Shown here one piece after another: positions 43,759 to 55,568 of a stretch of DNA of 64,000 bases (the stretch's first letter is position 1; each line of letters starts with the position of its first letter). The notes under the pieces are model-generated. The model ran no database searches, was not told the origin of the DNA, and worked only from the letters and a program-made list of their open reading frames with translations. The DNA comes from Eretmocerus hayati (lineage: Eukaryota; Arthropoda; Insecta; Hymenoptera; Aphelinidae): assembly GCA_029851415.1 (NCBI GenBank), contig CM056743.1, positions 119,380,305 to 119,444,304 of the forward strand, in the 5' to 3' direction. The position numbers were made by a program, and so were the translations under genes.

Positions 43759-46373
43759 ATCTAGCCGTCCGTCCAGATGTCTCCTTTATACGAATACACA
43801 TATGCGGGAACATCGCACAAGTTTGCCCGAGTTTGCCGCGCCACGGGTATATATATAGGTGCACGAGCTTTCCCGCCATGTGGACACCTGCCAACCCATC
43901 TCTCTCTGCAGGTAATGTCCGTGTCGCTTGACTTGGTGACAATCAATCTGTATAAACTCGATGAAACTGCCAACAAAGTTAGGAGTACGTTGTAAACAAG
44001 TATTGTATAACTTGATTTTTTTCTCTTTTTCTTTTAGTAAATGTGGTCCTTTCAATATGAAGCAATTTTCGAGTCACTCAATCGCGAGCTCAGTCAGCTC
44101 ATGAGCTAATTTTTTTCATAGAGATTGACAAATGTGTGATGTATTTACTTCACAAAGCGGTCCACAGAGGATTATTAGATCAAAGTGAATTTTTCATGAA
44201 AAAAGTCAAATTTCTTATCACAAATTAGTGGGCACTTTGCGCCCAAAAGCTTGCCAGGACAATGATGTCTGATTTTGTCCACATTGATGGGCATATGAAT
44301 TGTATATTTCGCAGCTATCATGAAATACAAAAAAAAACCGTCACCAAAGGGTCAGTTCGTCGACAGCGATTAGCAAAGTACTTCTTCCAAAATTTTTTTA
44401 CAACTTATTCTCAACTGAATGCTGATCCAGTTTCGAATGCGTAAGGGAAATGTTCTATTCTCGCATATTGCGTATGTTTTGGGTGTAAAACTCTAAATAA
44501 TATGACAAGGTGAGGTAAAGCTCTACTTGCTCAACTTGACGACGAGGGAGGTTTCGAGCCAAGATCGCCGCTGAAAAAATCGACTTTGTCCGTTGCACAT
44601 ATTGTGATACGTACGGTCATATTATGGCTTTCGTCCCCTTCACGAAAGTGGCAGCTGCATATGCTTACTTGTGCGACTGGTAAGGTGAGTAAGTATAAAA
44701 TATAGTACTTATTGTACCTTGTATTGTATATTATATATAAAAAAGTCGCATCGCTTCGTCCAAAGCTCAACTGTTAGTCTTACCATGATATACTCAATTT
44801 TTCCACACATCATCGCGGTAGTATATTCGTATCTGGAAAATTTTCTCGATCTACTCGGTATTATGTGGATGAGCTATGCATGATTTACATTGATCTATGA
44901 GTAAGGGTAAAATTTCATATTATGTATGGGTAGCCCACGATAAAGTCGTATCAACCGGCCCCGCTTGAGCATATAAAAGTTTGGAAAATTCACCAATTTT
45001 TGACGAAATTTCGTTATGTGAAAACTCAATTTTCAAAGATTTTTTACAACAATAGCATTTTTTGTACAACAACGGAATTTCTTCAAAACTTGTTGAATTT
45101 TCTTGCTAGATTTAGTGAGATCTGGATTTGAACGTCATTTGTTAGTCATTGGTCGATGGGTATGTAAGACATTATTTCATACCATTTATGGAGGTGAGAA
45201 TAACGAGAGTCATTCAAATATGTAAGTGTGAGTCTGGTGAGCGATGATGATCCCACATTTAGTTTCTGAATTACATTTCTTTTCATTTTCATTAAATCGT
45301 GACAAGTTTAGCATGGTTTTAATCTCAGATGACCTTGATTATATCATATTCATCAGAATCGGAACGGTTATGATAGAATTCCGCGACCAACTCAAGTAAA
45401 AACCACGAGGAAAACCTCAAACAACGAAATGAAATGACAGTCGAAAATCAGTTTCAGGCACATCTTTGAATCTGATGACACTCAACGGATAACTGATGAG
45501 GTCCACAAAATTTCGATAGAAAGCGGTCAGCCATGAATACTCTCGTTCCTAAAAATAAGGATCTCAAAAATACCCCACCCTGGTAGGAATTGATTTCAAC
45601 GGATTTCAATGTAACAAACTAATGGCCATGCTTTATACACTCTCGCTTACACTGACATGAATTTTTACCAGGGCATGGATGTTGCTAAAATGAGTTATCA
45701 CTTTTCGATCAAATCGAGGGGGGTATTCATCATCCAAGTCAACGTCATCACTTTTTGTTCACAGAATAATTACCATCCAATGATTGAAACCTAAACCAGG
45801 TTTGAGTTTTTTTGTAGCACTATACCGTTACATTTACAGCACTCTGTTGCGACGTTGCAGAAGATATATGAAGAGATTCTAACGTGAATCTTCCCAAAAC
45901 TTCGTTGGATTTACAAGATTGGATGGATTGTGGATATGAGCAAGTTTTAAAGATCTTAGGAGAACTGTGTCAATTCATGCAAAAATATCGCCGACAATAA
46001 GCTGAAAACAACAAAAATGAATCTCTACTTACACACCAGATGAGTATCTGCATTCTGCATTCTCAGTGGAACACTGATCACATTGATCACTCCAAAGTAG
46101 TGGCGTTAAGCTTTTCAGTCTTCTCAACTGATGAATCCTGGATGAGCCAATGAGGAAATCCTCTTAGCTGGCATTCTTGAAAATTTGAGAGGATGGAGGT
46201 AATACTCTGCATGCACTACAGCATTTCACGCCGATGTAAGACGATACATATTTTAGAAGTGCTTCATCCTTTTGCTTCTGCATCGTTCATGATGCGATTT
46301 GCATAGAAAATTATCGTACATGATGTATATAATGCCGAGTACAGGGCACATGTTGTTCTCTTAACACTCGATC
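43759..46373. other. No supportable gene (2.6 kb); possible PLE relic
   Basis: The only recognisable piece is at 45490-45525, where ACTGATGAGGTCCACAAAA is followed by GATAGAAAG. This matches the hammerhead region of PLE family 1 with a lost stem II. The ORFs here are short and without domains. Confidence 0.35.
45493..45523 (+). ncRNA. Degenerate hammerhead/PLE terminal relic
   Basis: CTGATGAGGTCCACAAAA matches the family 1 PLE terminus base for base. The partner strand of stem II (GTGGAC) is gone and GAAAC has become GAAAG, so it cannot fold as a ribozyme. Probably a fossil PLE end. Confidence 0.4.
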
Positions 46374-46692
46374 CAATTTGAAATTTTGCCATTCCCAAAA
46401 ATTTTCAGCCACAATTCTGTGGCGGTCGGACCAAAGGGCGTAAGTCCATTTGAATAAAAATCGAGAAAAATGCGTTTGAATGCTATCATTATAATACAGG
46501 AGAGTGGACTTACGCCCTCTTACAAATGGAATTTTTTGCCAGCAATGCAACATTTTGGTCTGGAAGGAGTTTCAAGTGATGGAGATGATCCAGTAGAACA
46601 TCGTAGATGCCTTAGCTCAAATTTTATGAAAATTGGACTTACGCCCTTTAGTCTGACCGCCACAGAATTTAACGGCCAAATTTGAAATTGTA
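46374..46692. mobile_element. Inverted-repeat element with three GGGCGTAAGTCC sites
   Basis: AATTCTGTGGCGGTC at 46414 is mirrored at about 46655-46669, and the flanking CAATTT words at 46374 and 46692 pair less well. The 14-mer AGGGCGTAAGTCCA occurs at 46436-46449 and, in the opposite orientation, at 46505-46518 and 46634-46647. Two of the sites belong to the terminal arms; the third is internal. Confidence 0.65.
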
Positions 46693-49600
46693 ACGAGCTT
46701 TCTTTGATAATAATACTTCTTCAAGAGAATCGTGACTAATCCACACTTGATCTAACGGTGAATCTCGAAATTTCTTTTATTCGTCGATTTGTTTGTGCGT
46801 CAAACGTAATGAGGGTAGAAAACTCCAAGTAACTGAGACGACAGATGGTTTATTGTCATGGTTTATTATTATTCCTTAATACTTATGGACTCCAAAAGCA
46901 TCCAGACGCAACCCCACAGCTCGTTGGCCTGCGCGTATACTTTCTCCGTTATCCTTCGGAAAAAGTAGTGCCGTAAAATCGACATTCTCGATACGTCTTG
47001 TATGGCCCCCAAGGTTTCTAGTGCTTATAAAAGTAAAAAATGTCCTACCTGATGCACGAGGGTTGCAGCTATATATTACTTACACAATTGTTTTTTAGGG
47101 CGTTGCTTAGTGAGAGGTATTGTACTCCGTGCATTGATTCAATTGTACAGTTTCTATTAAAGTGTTTTAGTGAAGTGGGTGGTTGAATTGTTTCGGTGAA
47201 AGTGCCTTCACAAAATGTCATAGGGACTCATTTTTGGGTGAAACATTCCAATGCATCTCAAAACCATGGAAAATCATGTAAAATGCGCGAGAAATGCGTC
47301 ACTTGTACGAACTTTTCGAGAAAATTGCATCGGGCTATTTATTCATCCGTGTAGTTTTTGATGAGTTATAAGAGAGTTCTAGTTTTTCTGAAAACTTTCT
47401 AACATTCCAACGTCAACTTCGAAGTGACTGAGCTACTAATCGTGAACCGCAATCGAAGAAATTTCAGAACTTTTTCTCCAGCTCTGATGAGAGCTCGTCT
47501 GAACAACACCTCCTATATAGGTGTCTGGCCCTTTTAGTGAATAGAATAACAAGCCAGCATTAAATCATTATTCAGTTTGAAATTCTTCTCTAGGCGGACA
47601 GACAAATTGATAATAATGAGCGGTAACGGGCAAAATTTTATCGATTCGCTTTCAATAACTTGTGAGTTCGTTCAAAATCGAAGTCTTAGCGAAACCAACA
47701 AGACATCCGCGCCTGTGGGCGTAATTTTTCATCTAATCGACAGGCCTCTCCGATGCACCGCTCGAGACCGGATCGAGTTGGGCGCGCAAGGCCCGATCTA
47801 TCACCGGAACAGGGCAGCTGAAACAGACCATTCGAACAGCGCCGCTTACTATTAAGTATATTGTATCGCCGATCAGATCCTAACCGTCGAGCAAGATGCA
47901 CTGTAACTTAGCGGATATATATAGTGGGGCAAATGCGCCCGGCTCTCTCACCTGAGTTACAATATGGGACGATGTTTGTGTGAGCGCCTTTTGTCCCCTC
48001 AAATGTAGGTAGCCTCGTATTATACCTTTTTCCGTTAGACCTTGATCGTCCCAGAATGCGATCGAGACACGTGCCGTAAAATTCAAAATTCAGACGCGCA
48101 CGCTGAGCGCCAATAGGAACCCCACAATTTCACATACATATGAATGTCACGTGCACCTCATATTCATTAAACTAATCAAGCAATCTGAATCTCAATAATG
48201 CAGTGTACAAGAAGTTTCCCAAACAAGTTAAAAATTTCACCTAATGTGTGATCAACTATTTTCATAGAATCGTCAAATCACTAGTTATCACATTCCCGCA
48301 CATTTTTACATCATGTAACTCTGTGAAAATACAATCATGGTCTTGACCAACCACATCATGACTCCAGAATAATTTCTAGACAGATGCTTCCATTACATTC
48401 TTAACTGTTGCAGAAAGAAAACAGCTCGGAAAACAGAGAGAAAAGTACAGTAAACTTCGAGGAGGGTGTCATACCCCAGAAGCATGGCAAGAAAGTTTGT
48501 CATGAAATCGTGTCAAGTTTGCCTGTATATTTGTTGTCATCCTGGTAGAAATTCAATTCAATATGATCCAGTCATGGCAAGCATGCATGGTTAATTTTTA
48601 GACCAATGGCGAGGACAATGGGCTAAATGGTGACCATTTTCTGGTCAAGTTACACTTAACAGAATTTCTATTAGGGTAATCATCTCGGTAATCATAATCG
48701 TGTTCCAACAAAAAAGTGATCGCATTTTTATTACTTTCATCATTTCATGATTTTGGTCGATGGAACTTTTCCGAAGGCTCTTCAAGCTTAGCACAAGATA
48801 GTCCGGCAGGGTAGCACATCGACAGAGCGGATGTTTCAAGAGAAAACGAGAGATCCGTTTTTGATCAATTGAGTTGACTCATTGCTTGGTGCCCGTTTGT
48901 GTGCGAGCAGTGGTGAGGCCGAAAGTTCACGAGAGCAATACCCTGAATAAAAGTGAGATCCCACGTGCACGGAGGAGATATTAGAGAAGGGCCTCGGGAG
49001 AGCTGTCCTTGACAGCTCCGTGTATGTATTCTAAAATGAATAAAAAAAGTATCAACGTGAAAGATTCTCGCGGCAGAATTAACCAAAATAGAATCTTCCA
49101 TTGAAAGCTCTGTGGGTTTTCAAATTTTAGAGATCGCAAGTATCTCAGAATTGCTTTGTGGCGTCAGAACACCCTCTTCCAAAAGTACGCACAGATTAGA
49201 TTCCATTAAGTTTCTGGCGATCTTGTGCCAATTTCCCACAATACGTGATAGAAATTTTAACAAGACCGTCAGAAACAAGATGCATTTTGAATGAAATTCT
49301 TCTTAAAATAACTGGTTTGTGACATTATTATTGAATGTTTCCTGTCTTTCTTTATGGAGCTTTTTAAGTGCAAGAATTACACACAAGGACAACAAAAAAG
49401 TCATTACTCCGAGAGACCCTTGAATGATCAAAACTTATTTTTGTTTGAGTGTGTACGGACTGTTCCATGAAGATTTTTTAGTTTACAAGGAGCTTTCGAG
49501 ATTGCAACCGGACCCTCGACCGGACCTCGAACCAGCCACTATATGACCATATGTGCCAAGTGATGAGCCACAAAGTTAGCAGTGATCTCTCAAAGGCCTT

Positions 49601-50394
49601 ACGATTCTGGTTCCCATACATCTAATTGCTCATCGAATAGAGAAAATCAAAGAAAATTGTGTGCATTTCTCTCGTCTCAAATCATTATTTCGTTAGTCAG
49701 GTACTTCCGCAAGATATCGATCTACTCTTCAGAGATGGCGCTCCGAGACATCCAGAACACAGCGTACATCATAGACAATCCCTAAAAATCTCCTCGATGT
49801 CAAATATACGACGCAGGTAAGCGAGATATGCTTTAGTTTGCAGACTTGGTTCATCTTTTGACTGATCTCGTCTCAAGCCCCCGGTGCATTCGTCACGCCT
49901 CCAAAAATCATGAAAAATCGCACTTGCGATGAGCTGACTCAGCTCATTCGTAGCTTCCCCGAAAGCTCAAACGCTCTTTTCTATAATATGTATACTATTA
50001 TACTGAGGGCAAAAACAGGATCTCTTGTTGGCACCCCATATACCTGGACAAAGCCGCAAGATCCTCTACATCTCATTTCAGTCCATTTGAAATCTCGCTA
50101 GCCCATAAGTTAGTCCGCAGCGAGATTTGTGACTAAAGGTCGCAAAAGATTCTGCCTCCCGCGAGCCTTGCGCCTTCATCAAGAATACAACATATACACG
50201 TTTCGGCTAAAGATAGCTTGCTAGTATGTATGTCCAGGCAGATTTTAGGACCATTATCGTGAGATAATGCATTTTAGCGGGCCAGGTAAGGGTATAAATA
50301 TTATATTGAATAAAGAGTCTCTGACCGAAACCCAAATCTCGAAGTCCTTAAACATGTTCTTGTGTAGTGTAAAGTAAAGTCTTATGGGTAAAAG
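46693..50394. other. No supportable gene (3.7 kb)
   Basis: Many short ORFs, none with a domain. A local palindrome, CACCTCCTATATAGGTG, occurs near 47507-47523. I see no RNA gene and no long repeat. Confidence 0.35.
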
Positions 50395-51360
50395 TTAACA
50401 CGTTCGCTGTGACGGTGAAAACCGGCATTCCGTCCCAGAGTGCAAGAGAGTACAAACGCGTGATTTTGCACCTATAATAGTCAAACATTTTGATTTGTGA
50501 TCAGTTTAGTATGTATATACAAGACACTTAAGAACTTTCGCGGGTCCCACCGGTGGGACCCGTAGCACACAATCAAGTCCGACTCTTTTCGGTGCGACGG
50601 GTCCCACCATGGGACCCGCGAAAATTTCTATCGTGCAATGGGGGACGAAGTGAATGATCGAACTACCAAAATAAGTGATCCTAAGATGTAATCCTCAGCT
50701 TTTCGGGAGCATTCGTTTATTTCCCGGTACCATCCGGGTAATTCGCAAGCATGGTCTGAATTGGAAGCTTTTGTCTCGTAAAAACCGCGGATTGCGATTG
50801 TGATCCACGCGAGTGTGATTTTCTATCCTCGTGAATCCACGAGACACATCTGCTTATTTGAGATACTCTTCAACTACTCTGGATACAAAAAGTTTCTCAT
50901 ACGCGGAGAGATAAAATAGATTGAGAAGAGAGGAAGTTCAATTGCAATGTCAACCATTTACTCGGTTTGCCTCATGGTTATTTTGCGTCTAAATTTCTGA
51001 TAACTTGGCTCTACCTCACTCAAATCACGCGTACTTGGGTTCATTTTGTAACTTTTGACGTGAGCTTTCGAATAAGCTAAGATACGTTGTGAAATATTCA
51101 AACGGACTTGATATTTTCACAATTTACTTGCTATTTTTGTGTTATTCATCGCCGTTTCCACGATAATTGAGTTTTTATGGCGTAGCTCGAACAAATCAAG
51201 TCCGATACTGAAACTGACTTGCACATATGTTCTCGGCATCGTATATAGTGAGTAAAAACCGCTACAGAAGCCATTGGATGTGTCTACGTTGTTTGGTGCA
51301 CGCTAGAGCCCGAGCAAAAACGGGTCCCACCCGTGGGACCCGTCGCAGCGAACGTGTTAA
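50395..51360. mobile_element. TTAA-flanked non-autonomous DNA transposon, 0.96 kb
   Basis: TTAACACGTTCGCTGTGACG at the left is mirrored by CGTCGCAGCGAACGTGTTAA at the right, so the TTAA target duplication is at 50395-50398 and 51357-51360. Palindromes of the type GGGTCCCAC-NN-GTGGGACCC occur three times: near 50541, near 50601 and near 51321. TTAA duplications are typical of piggyBac and a few other groups (Kolobok, Sola3). No transposase is encoded. Another end of the same type starts at 53486. Confidence 0.8.
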
Positions 51361-52334
51361 AATAGCGTTCTAAATACATAGGCGGACTGGTTGATCGACG
51401 ATTCGATAGCCCTGATTCATGGATCCATGGCAATGTGCACGTCGTTGTAATCTCGGTTGTAATGCTCATCATACCTCGACTCATAATCTAAAATAATAAA
51501 CGAAATAATCGATTATAGGGTCAGTTAATCCTTATTATATGCAAGGCCTTGCGTATAATACGGCATTATTGTAATTTTGCCCTTATTTTTGATCAACACT
51601 TTACATGTGCACACCACTTCTGAATAAACGTGAATGAAGCAAGTGCTCGAGCAAGTGTGCGCTCGAGACTTTTTCTGATTCGTTACAGGTGCTATTAACT
51701 CGGTTTAGGTATCTCCGTCATCAGACGTTCAATGATATAATGAGGTCTGTGATACTTCAAAAATAATTCCAGACGTTGAAACAAATTTGGCTATTGGGAC
51801 ATGACTATAGAGTCAAGTTTTCTCATATTTTATTGGGGAATCATTCGCCTCGTTCGCGTTTTATATGAAACCCATAGCCATTTTTGAGACTTATTCGCGT
51901 TCATTTCGGCATGGGTCGAGTAACTCTATGGACCGCCTCATGGGAGACTTGGTGTGATGTAGCTTTTGAAATCGGAAGAGGACGAGATCATATAGGCATA
52001 TAGGCATAGTGGTACTGCATTCGTAATATCACTATGGATAGGCCTTTCCATCCCCTCTTTTTCTCTGCCCTGCTCTTCCGCGGCCGTCACACCAATAGAC
52101 GCTGAAGACGCTGTACCCCCCTCGCCGTTTCGGCCGTGTGGCGGGCTTCGGATATCCAGCTCGATCTGACCCGGAGCAGTGACCAGCAGTGACCAGCAGA
52201 GCAGTTACGCCACGCTTCTCAAACTAAACTATTCGCGAGCGATCGTGAATTATTTCGCAAACAGGGCAACCCTCTCGGTACTTGTATCTTGCATCATTCA
52301 TAGCTTCTTTCACCAGTTTGATTGAATCAACAAC
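51361..52334. other. 5' flank of the intact ankyrin gene
   Basis: The last 300 bp are distinctly GC-richer than the surroundings and contain the direct repeat AGTGACCAGC (about 52180-52198), CAT-ATAGG repeats near 51990, and the region CCTCGCCGTTTCGGCCG near 52121. This is compatible with a promoter and 5' UTR for the gene at 52335. No TATA box is convincing. Confidence 0.4.
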
Positions 52335-53081
52335 ATGATCAGAAGACTTTTACAATTAATTTTGCCTGCTGGCAGCGACCGTGCTCCCGACTTCGACAGT
52401 AAATATCACCTCGATCGTCTTCTTGAAGCCATCGCAGCTCATGATATCGATTCAGTGAATATATTGATAAAAGCAGATGTTGATCAAAACTGTGCTAAAT
52501 TTTCCACAATCAGCCCCTTGCATCGAGCCATCGAGATCGAAGATCGTCAAGTGCGTTTACAGATAGTCAAACTTTTGGTCGCGTCCGGAGCAAGCGTCAA
52601 ACAGGACCACCGATTTGAAGACGAATACGGCGATTCGTGCATGCACAAGTCCGTTCGCTCTGGTGACTTCGAATTGGTCGAACTTTTGCATTACTCCGGT
52701 GCAAAACTCAATCGCATCAACTCTTTGGGTAAAACTCCAATTCTTACGGCCATCAAGCTTTTTGGCAGTTACATGCGATTGAATTTAGTGGCTCTGTTGA
52801 TCAAGTATGGAGCTGATGTGGAAATCAAAGATGCAGATGTCGAAGGAGCTGGTGGAACTTGCCTACATTACTGTGCATCTACTCCAGACAATATGAGCTG
52901 CGAGCTTATGAGTCTTCTAATTAGTTCTGGAGCTGACATCAATTGTCTTGATGAACAGGCACAGCCTCCGCTTGGTCGAGCAACTGCACATGTGAATGTT
53001 GACATTAGACTGATCGAGTTCATGATCGAAGCTGGTGCTGATGTCAATATTTCCCGAGTCTTGTCCAGCACTCCTCTTTAC
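52335..53081 (+). CDS. Ankyrin-repeat protein, first coding exon
   Basis: The ATG at 52335 has an A-rich upstream context (CAACAACATGA). The 249 codons end at TTTAC|GTAAGT, a strong splice donor in phase 0; the frame stays open to 53141 but the last 20 codons are intronic. At least six ankyrin repeats are visible: residues about 23-52, 59-90, 99-127, 132-166, 172-204 and 208-240, with hallmarks such as LLIKYGADVEIKD, TCLHYCA and FMIEAGADVNIS; a seventh begins with TPLY at the splice site. No signal peptide or membrane segment. The following exon(s) were not found before 64000. The protein is paralogous to the broken copy at 1574-8958 and likely a cytosolic or nuclear scaffold; its partner is unknown. 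Confidence 0.88.
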
Positions 53082-53780
53082 GTAAGTTTTCCAAGTACTA
53101 CCCCATTTTCTTACTCTGATACAATGTTGCATCGATACTGATAACAATATAATTTGCTTCAAATAAATTTGGTTTCTATAAAACTGTCACTCGTTGTAAG
53201 TACTAAATTAAACGCTTGCTCCGACGGAACATGGGACTCTATAAAGTAAAAAAAGGGAAGGCCACATCGGAGTACAACACGCTCACTGCGAGGCGAATTT
53301 CTGGAATTTTGGGCTTTTCATGGCCTCGAATCACTTTCTTAGGTTAATGAAACTTCAGAATCTTTTCTGACGCGTTATTTTTGTCCTCGGCAAACTAATT
53401 GCACAAGAAGAACCGCTGTCAAGAGTATTTTTCAAGTGAATACGAATCAGTGGGAATCAAATTGTGAAAATCGTGATGAAAAAGATTAACACGTTCACAG
53501 CGACTGGAGTACACATGGAATTTTGTAAGTTCGGACGATTTTGCCTCGATCCAGTCTTAGCACTTTGCTAATCGCAAATTAGCCTTTTGTGAGCTTCGCC
53601 TCATACTGTCGGATCAATCGTCATGTGGTGCCAGAGAAATAGCATTTTGTAATACGTGGAGAAAAAACTGGTTGCCACAATTTAAATGATAATTAATGAG
53701 CTTGATGACTTAGGATCCTAGGATGAGTTGAAAGCTAGAGCCATCTAGGCGGCCCGGGAATTGAACACAGCACGATTTTT
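53082..53780. other. Intron 1 of the ankyrin gene, with a lone TTAA transposon end
   Basis: Starts with the splice donor. TTAACACGTTCACAGCGACT at 53486 resembles the terminal repeat of the element at 50395-51360, without a visible partner here. No coding exon was recognised. Confidence 0.45.
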
Positions 53781-54178
53781 GAGTGCTCCCCAGTTGTTTT
53801 CAGCGCCATTTTGCGGTCAAAGTGGTTTATTGTAAATGATTCATTAAACGAACAATTTTGGGTGGATAGCAATGAAGACCAACGTGCGGGAAACTCTTCT
53901 GGAAATTTTTGAAAAAGTCCCATTGAGATTGATGTAAAATTGAGCGAGAGTAGTTCAAGCAAAAATTTTCAACAACCAGAAATTTTTGCTTAAACTATTC
54001 TCGCTCAATCTTACACCAATCTCAATGAGACTTTTTTTACAATTTGCAGAAAAATTCCCCGCATGTGGGTCTGCATCGCTATCCACCCAAAGTTGTTCGG
54101 TTAATTAATGATTTTGCAATGATCCAGTTGGACCGCAGGATGGCGCCACCGTTGTTTTCTTGAAGCTGGGGAGCACTC
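53781..54178. mobile_element. Foldback element, about 400 bp
   Basis: GAGTGCTCCCCAG at the left and CTGGGGAGCACTC at the right enclose arms of about 190 bp that mirror one another, for example CAATCTCAATG and GCGAGAATAG-type words. The arms meet near 53980. There are several indels between them. It lies in the putative intron of the ankyrin gene. No ORF. Confidence 0.75.
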
Positions 54179-54842
54179 TTAAGTCTACGATCGTAATACG
54201 GCCGTATCTCTACTATCGCGTGATTTACGATCGGATTACAGCCGTAGCCCTACGATGTCAGTATTTATTCATAGCAGGATATTGTACTGCCAAGCTCTTC
54301 TGACTTTAGGATTTCATTTATGAGTGGAAGGATTTGATTTGGGATGCCTAATGCATAAATTGAAAATCCGGTATTGATGAATGGAAGCCACTCTAGGAAT
54401 TTGATAATGATTCTTGCTCTAAGTGCAAGGAGCACAGTTAATGGATAATAATTCTTTGTGACGCTGGCAACAAGGTATTTTTCAAAACCAAAATTGAGGT
54501 TAGCGCATACTCTTTCAAGAAACATATCTTAGGTAGGGGGTATGTTATCGAAGGGTCAAAAAGCAACTTTTCGTGTTGAGATAATGATGAAATCCATGGA
54601 TTAATGCATTAATTAGAGATTTTGAAAAGACATTTATTAATAATTTAAACAATTTTTTGTTAATTCAACAATAAATTAATGAAAATTATTTAACAAACAC
54701 ATTCAAAAATGAATTTCCCCATTATCTGATCATGGAATAGGTCTGTGATGGAAAGTTTGGTTGTTGGCCCTAGTTCGAAGACATTCTGCAAAGCTTAGAT
54801 ATGACTATCTGAAGAGAATACGTCAATCTCAATTTTTGTATT
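54179..54842. other. No gene; TACG-rich patch and AT-rich stretch
   Basis: The first 80 bp (54187-54262) are rich in CGTA/TACG words forming overlapping stems, similar in style to the last 80 bp of the window. The rest is AT-rich with no supportable feature. Confidence 0.3.
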
Positions 54843-55568
54843 TATATGAGTCATTCTGGAGCAAGCCGGACAAAACCGTCACCAGGGGGTCTGAGGAAAA
54901 TTCGCAAAAATTTTTATCTGTTAGTACTATGTTTCGAAAGTATGAAAAAAAATTTTCCAGAGTTTTTCGGCCCCCCTTGTAGGCCATAAGGCTCATGGAA
55001 TGGCCATTTTAGGCCCTTTTTAAGTCTGTTTCAGAAAAATTATAGTTCCAACAGAATCCAACATTTTTCAACGTACTTGGACGCATTTTATTTGTCAAGA
55101 CTGATACTTTTTAGAAAAAAATTGTCCCAGACGAATAAGTCAGTCTGGCGACTTCTGCAAGCTATTTATTGAGAGCAAATTTTAGCAATTTCTGCGTCAT
55201 CTTGTGGGTGACCTAGATCCAACTAGAGAGGAGATAATTGAATTTTACCAGTGGTCATTTTAAATGTCTTGGAAAGACCTACAATTAACCTACTTGTAAA
55301 AGTGAATTATCATTTTTTTTTGTTGAAGCTATAGTCGGTACAAGTTGAGCTATTTTCGAAAAAGCCGAGAATTCAGGACTGAATTCCAAAAATATAACTC
55401 AACTTTTTCCCACCAAGTTTGTGCAAAAATGTTCTTTGAGACATCTACTTTCAGAGGAAAAAATTTGGCGGAGCTAGGTTATTTTTTTAAACTTCTTTTG
55501 CCGAGCGTAACGAAATGCCGCGTTTCGTCGTTTTGGCAAAAACGGCATTTTTGCCCACGGTCACATAT

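Noticed and set aside
47577..47855. 92-codon ORF after a local palindrome
   Set aside because: No recognisable family, no splice or promoter support.
50160..50215. Hammerhead-like words (GAAACGTG and TTGATGAAGGCGC) on the minus strand
   Set aside because: They occur in the wrong linear order for a simple hammerhead and lack a stem II.
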